Below are positions 62,101 to 64,000 of a stretch of DNA of 64,000 nt, in pieces. A program made the position numbers and the translations under genes. The stretch spans positions 310,001 through 374,000 of the forward strand of contig NZ_JARZAI010000001.1 in assembly GCF_029893355.1 (NCBI RefSeq), in the 5' to 3' direction. Each line of letters starts with the position of its first letter. Position 1 is the first letter of the stretch. The stretch is from Kitasatospora sp. MAA4 (lineage in GTDB: Bacteria; Actinomycetota; Actinomycetes; Streptomycetales; Streptomycetaceae). Under the pieces are notes generated by a model, which saw only the letters and a list, made by a program, of their open reading frames with translations, was not told where the DNA came from and ran no database searches.

Positions 62101-62494
62101 GCACCGCGCTACCGCGACGGCGGAAGACTGTGTCGTTGACTGCTCGCAACGTGCTGCTGTTCTCGGGCTCGAACAGGCGTAGGTGCACTGGCACTTGGCA
62201 GTAGGCGTTCAGCCGCAGTTTCCACTGGCCCCCGCGGGCGGTAGCCCCCATGCGCCGCCGCACGGCGCGCACCACGCTCTCCGCCCCGAGCTCCGGGGAG
62301 ACGAGGTAGCCGTCGAGGACCTTGCGCAGTAGCAGGGCAGCTTCTCCGGGGAGGAACTCCGCCATGAACAGCAGGCCCAACTCAACCCGGAAGAACTCCT
62401 CCATGGACAGGGCCGGTTCCACCAAGTCTGTCGCGCCCGTCGCGTCGGCCTCGACCTTCAGTTGATCGAACCAAGTGGTGATGTCCCGGGTCAC
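59138..62494 (-). CDS. pPIWI-RE-associated DinG/XPD-type helicase (pPIWI_RE_Z)
   Basis: 1118 residues. A GTG start overlaps the REase stop (GTGA). After a 230-residue N-terminal module come Walker A GLMNAGKTTFND (near 270), four cysteines LCML, PCRG, DCPL and VCPA that could hold an iron-sulfur cluster as in DinG/XPD, VVADEADQVM, HVVLSSATSSNPYSARYNI and the motif VI QTSGRGLRGN. Superfamily 2 helicases of this kind unwind DNA or R-loops. Location between the REase and pPIWI-RE genes, with overlaps on both sides, supports a single complex. Confidence 0.87.
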   Translation of the reverse strand: MTRDITTWFDQLKVEADATGATDLVEPALSMEEFFRVELGLLFMAEFLPGEAALLLRKVLDGYLVSPELGAESVVRAVRRRMGATARGGQWKLRLNAYCQVPVHLRLFEPENSSTLRAVNDTVFRRRGSAVLPGRQAAYRQAMTAPVAYVAERVHEPAPPGARVRFKRDDRSTVRLRLPDWLPAPAPMPLLAANTSRTRRLFPPMTEDDLRQVAKEASDLLSGHPRYRTENFTRRVDNLVFARPRWDDVGGLEEGLGVFAIDGVAHIVGLMNAGKTTFNDLLVKFAVDRGLRVGYLVTSVGNALEKVRFFRALGIDAIPLIGSRSRTEHLDRYWDDQLYVAQEGQPAPLPEGDDAAADFATDLCMLESLLEPAGPVHEPLTATERPCRGKLVVESGKRRKADCPLLAVCPAQAAARKVPTAQVWVTTPAALLASSAGPASYKARWITAFQHDLDLVVADEADQVMTHFDTKFMHQEPLTAPDGWSSRQAVAWHEALGRTWYHAMGYKKGQRYQQYVNHHAQAMAGLLPLLLPPAEGQQDRTAGVDLLTEVVADGPFSGHTLLMQLARALHGITGHTEREQDSHLWQQAEEYFQEHFSTLVGSPFAAPPTNLRRLVDSMTAAYQVDTDAEDEAQAWVSKHAPAGLSLPPGRLKELGRLLTAGYWSARLTASVFELSSMQESIRSLMPMEDFGSLLKHQPPAELLAIVPEQPMGNMMALQWSTSPKKPGGALDVLWLRGVGRWLLYHLHDMLACEGIQGPHVVLSSATSSNPYSARYNIDINPTLILREPPDCTAALRQSRLYFRPRRRPGHERGIFVSGAGGRAARQAAVRTMTDAVCTPDPGAVASLLDQVLDGCDPDRRKALFVTLSTNDAETSALYMNTRTPVPALHVVPDKQPPGMYGLNHRRISSFPSTGARVMVAAEGSAGRGHNFLNQHGVAAIGAIFYLARLHPPPTDLGFPLAVLNSQAIHRLQRPVRYGGIGIDAGREMRALVFGARSTWNTMMGRPLNFRALRDAYLRDAFVSDQLSALYQTSGRGLRGNVPIRVYLLDAAFAPRAADPRDRTADTDRTSVLVASRSLVRRMLADPGPNADPQRLTKHAIATAVWGLASHLLETIDWG

Positions 62495-63681
62495 GGATGC
62501 CTCCGGGCACGCTCGTGTGCCAGCACTGCCTCGATGAAGGCATCCTCGGAGATGATCTCGACGCCCTTGGCCCTGCCTTCGATCGCGGTGGCCAAGTCGT
62601 CCATGTAGTCGGGCCGCTCGGCCTGGTGCTGGGCGACAACCAGGAACCGGCGAGCGGCGTTGGCCCGTGCGTCCCAGCGGAAGTTGCCTCCCAGCATGGA
62701 CGCGCTCGCGTGGTCCTTGACGTCGGCCGCCCACCAGAGTCCGGTGCCCATCGTGCCAGTCCCGTCGAAGTCGACAGCCGCGTCAACGGCGTCCATGCCC
62801 CACCAGCGGTGCAGCCGCTCACCGAGAACCGGCTCAAGGGCGGCGAAGACCCTCATCTCGCACAGCCCCGGATCGTGGTGAAACCTGCGTACGGCCCGGT
62901 GCTGTACGAAGCACTCTGTGATGGCCTTCACCGTGCGCAGGGCGGGCGAGCAGGCACAGCCGGGGGTGCCGCAGGTAGTGCCTTCAGCCAACGGGTTGCC
63001 GCACTCGTTGCAGACGACGAACGTGTGGGTTCCGTCAGTCGCCACAGGGCGGTAGGAGTGGGTGAACCACTGCTTGGCCCAGGGCACACCGTGCGCGTCG
63101 CGGGCGGGGAAGCGCCTGATCAGGTCGAGGAGGTCCAGGTCCGTGGCGATAGCGTGGTCGACCAGGAACCCCCGGAGGTAGACGTAGGTGTCCTGGGGGT
63201 TCCCCGTGTTACGGTCGGCGACCGTCATCAGCAACTCGAAGGCACCTTGCTCCACCAGCTCAGCTTCCGGGTCCTTCGAGAGCACGATCCGTGCTGCTTC
63301 ATCCGTGAACGCGGAGGGTTGCCCGTCCTCGATTAGCAGCAACCCGCCGTCACTGGGGGCGAGGTGGAGTTGGACGGGCCACTGCGCCAGCGGCAGCTGG
63401 CACCAACGGAGTACTTCCGCGTGACTGGGCATAGTCCGGTGCCCGGACTCCAGGAGTCGCCACAGCAGACGGGTCACCCCCGCGTTCCATGCTGCGGGCA
63501 GGCCCACTGCGGTGCCGGCCGACTCGGGGGTGCTCCACAGGGCACGTTGCTGGTTGATTCGGATGCGGGCCAGGCCAGCGGCCAAGAGCTGGATCGTCGC
63601 GTAGTCGTCGGCCAAGTCAGTGGAGACCTGCTGAAGACGAGAACGCCGCACCGCATCGACCGGTACAGCGGCACGGCGCAT
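62491..63681 (-). CDS. pPIWI-RE-associated REase (pPIWI_RE_Y plus PD-(D/E)XK domain)
   Basis: 396 residues from ATG with CGGGAG upstream. N-terminal helical Y-type module (LADDYATIQLLAAGLARIRI), a zinc-binding CNECGNPLAEGTTCGTPGCAC in the middle, and the C-terminal nuclease with DAAVDFDGTGTMGTGLWWAADVKDH, where D and DVK fit the PD-(D/E)XK signature, followed by RRFLVVAQHQ and a short helical end. First gene of the three-gene operon. The nuclease would cut target DNA found by the pPIWI-RE/helicase pair. Same strand and overlapping ends complete the module. Confidence 0.85.
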   Translation of the reverse strand: MRRAAVPVDAVRRSRLQQVSTDLADDYATIQLLAAGLARIRINQQRALWSTPESAGTAVGLPAAWNAGVTRLLWRLLESGHRTMPSHAEVLRWCQLPLAQWPVQLHLAPSDGGLLLIEDGQPSAFTDEAARIVLSKDPEAELVEQGAFELLMTVADRNTGNPQDTYVYLRGFLVDHAIATDLDLLDLIRRFPARDAHGVPWAKQWFTHSYRPVATDGTHTFVVCNECGNPLAEGTTCGTPGCACSPALRTVKAITECFVQHRAVRRFHHDPGLCEMRVFAALEPVLGERLHRWWGMDAVDAAVDFDGTGTMGTGLWWAADVKDHASASMLGGNFRWDARANAARRFLVVAQHQAERPDYMDDLATAIEGRAKGVEIISEDAFIEAVLAHERARRHP

Positions 63682-64000
63682 TGCCACACTCCCGAGTATC
63701 ACGTAAGGCGATCGAATGATAGCAGAGAGTATCCATTCTGGATGGCGGCATGGGCGCAAGGAGTTCCGCCTCGTCCGCTGTGCGCACGGCCACGAGTACG
63801 GGCCCGGCGGGGCAAGCGGTGCGTGCGCTGATAAGCCCCCGTATCGCCTCCCGCCGCCACTCGGCCGTCGGCGTGCGGCTGACAGGGTGAATAGACGCTC
63901 GGGGGGCGAGTACTGGTCGTGAGCGAGCGGCGTGGGTTGGGTATCAGCGCTCAGGGTGCGCGCGTTCTCAATCTGCTCCACCGACCTTGTCGAACGGCGC
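63682..64000. other. region upstream of the pPIWI-RE operon
   Basis: The first 240 bases hold no supported gene and should contain the operon promoter. From 63919 a GTG opens a rightward frame (SERRGLGISAQGARVLNLLHR) that runs off the window. It could be the start of a further gene, but no RBS stands out and 27 codons are too few to judge. Confidence 0.35.

Noticed and set aside
63919..64000. Start of another gene at the right edge
   Set aside because: Only 27 codons are visible and no clear ribosome site or motif; mentioned as a possibility but not called.

Overview
The window is high-GC DNA (about 70%) with strong third-position GC, GTG and TTG starts and gene families (TrmB/LuxR regulators, XRE-TPR regulators, CU044_2847 proteins, MobF TraA relaxase) typical of Streptomyces, Kitasatospora or a close relative. 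No rRNA, tRNA or CRISPR array was seen. Almost everything is accessory: a peptide natural-product cluster, a signal-transduction/conflict cluster, and an integrative element or defence island.

1-21.7 kb is a ribosomal-peptide (RiPP) cluster that I cannot match to a described product. A leftward run encodes an aminoglycoside-phosphotransferase-like enzyme, two tandem pairs of luciferase-like flavin monooxygenases, a 36-residue precursor ending GG-EGPGVI, a PaaK-like adenylate-forming enzyme, a nucleoside-deoxyribosyltransferase-like protein and an NHLP export system (adaptor, C39 peptidase/ABC exporter, second ABC exporter that runs off the left edge). Divergent to it are a second precursor ending GG-ELVI and a JmjC-type oxygenase. 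Then come a third, NHLP-type precursor ending PGFPGFPGIG, a SagB-like dehydrogenase, a MerR regulator, a second PaaK-like gene broken by one in-frame TAG, and a rightward set (unknown protein, radical SAM enzyme, PLP aminotransferase) closed by a terminator. A 57-bp promoter block is nearly identical upstream of precursor 2 and of the broken PaaK gene, so they are probably co-regulated.

21.8-26.2 kb holds secreted proteins (inhibitor I36-CHAP, peptidoglycan-binding/M15-like, a small Cys-containing protein, a 57-residue secreted peptide) next to a TrmB/LuxR-type regulator.

26.3-34.8 kb is a signalling cluster: membrane Ser/Thr kinase, FHA protein, a 73-residue protein, a membrane-anchored STAND ATPase, a Crp/Fnr regulator, a nucleotide-cyclase-like protein, a small helical protein and a truncated PP2C-like phosphatase. 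Two short sequence motifs recur here: one at the N-termini of the 73-residue protein and the STAND ATPase, the other at or near the C-termini of the 73-residue, cyclase-like and 138-residue proteins. The 73-residue protein carries both and looks like an adaptor in a prion/RHIM-like signalling circuit.

35.0-50.6 kb begins at a 5'-3' exonuclease gene interrupted by a large serine integrase, so a mobile element starts near 35.56 kb. Its visible content is a DUF3885 protein, an acetyltransferase, an XRE regulator, an ATPase-fold protein, a radical SAM cyclophane (triceptide) operon with a duplicated FDNRPTWDN core, a pentapeptide-repeat protein and a possible oxygenase, a MobF relaxase/helicase and a PD-(D/E)XK-like protein. 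The right attachment site was not found.

50.9-63.7 kb carries two defence modules: a Trypco1 protein with a giant trypsin-NACHT protein, and a full three-gene pPIWI-RE system (REase, DinG-like helicase, pPIWI-RE protein).
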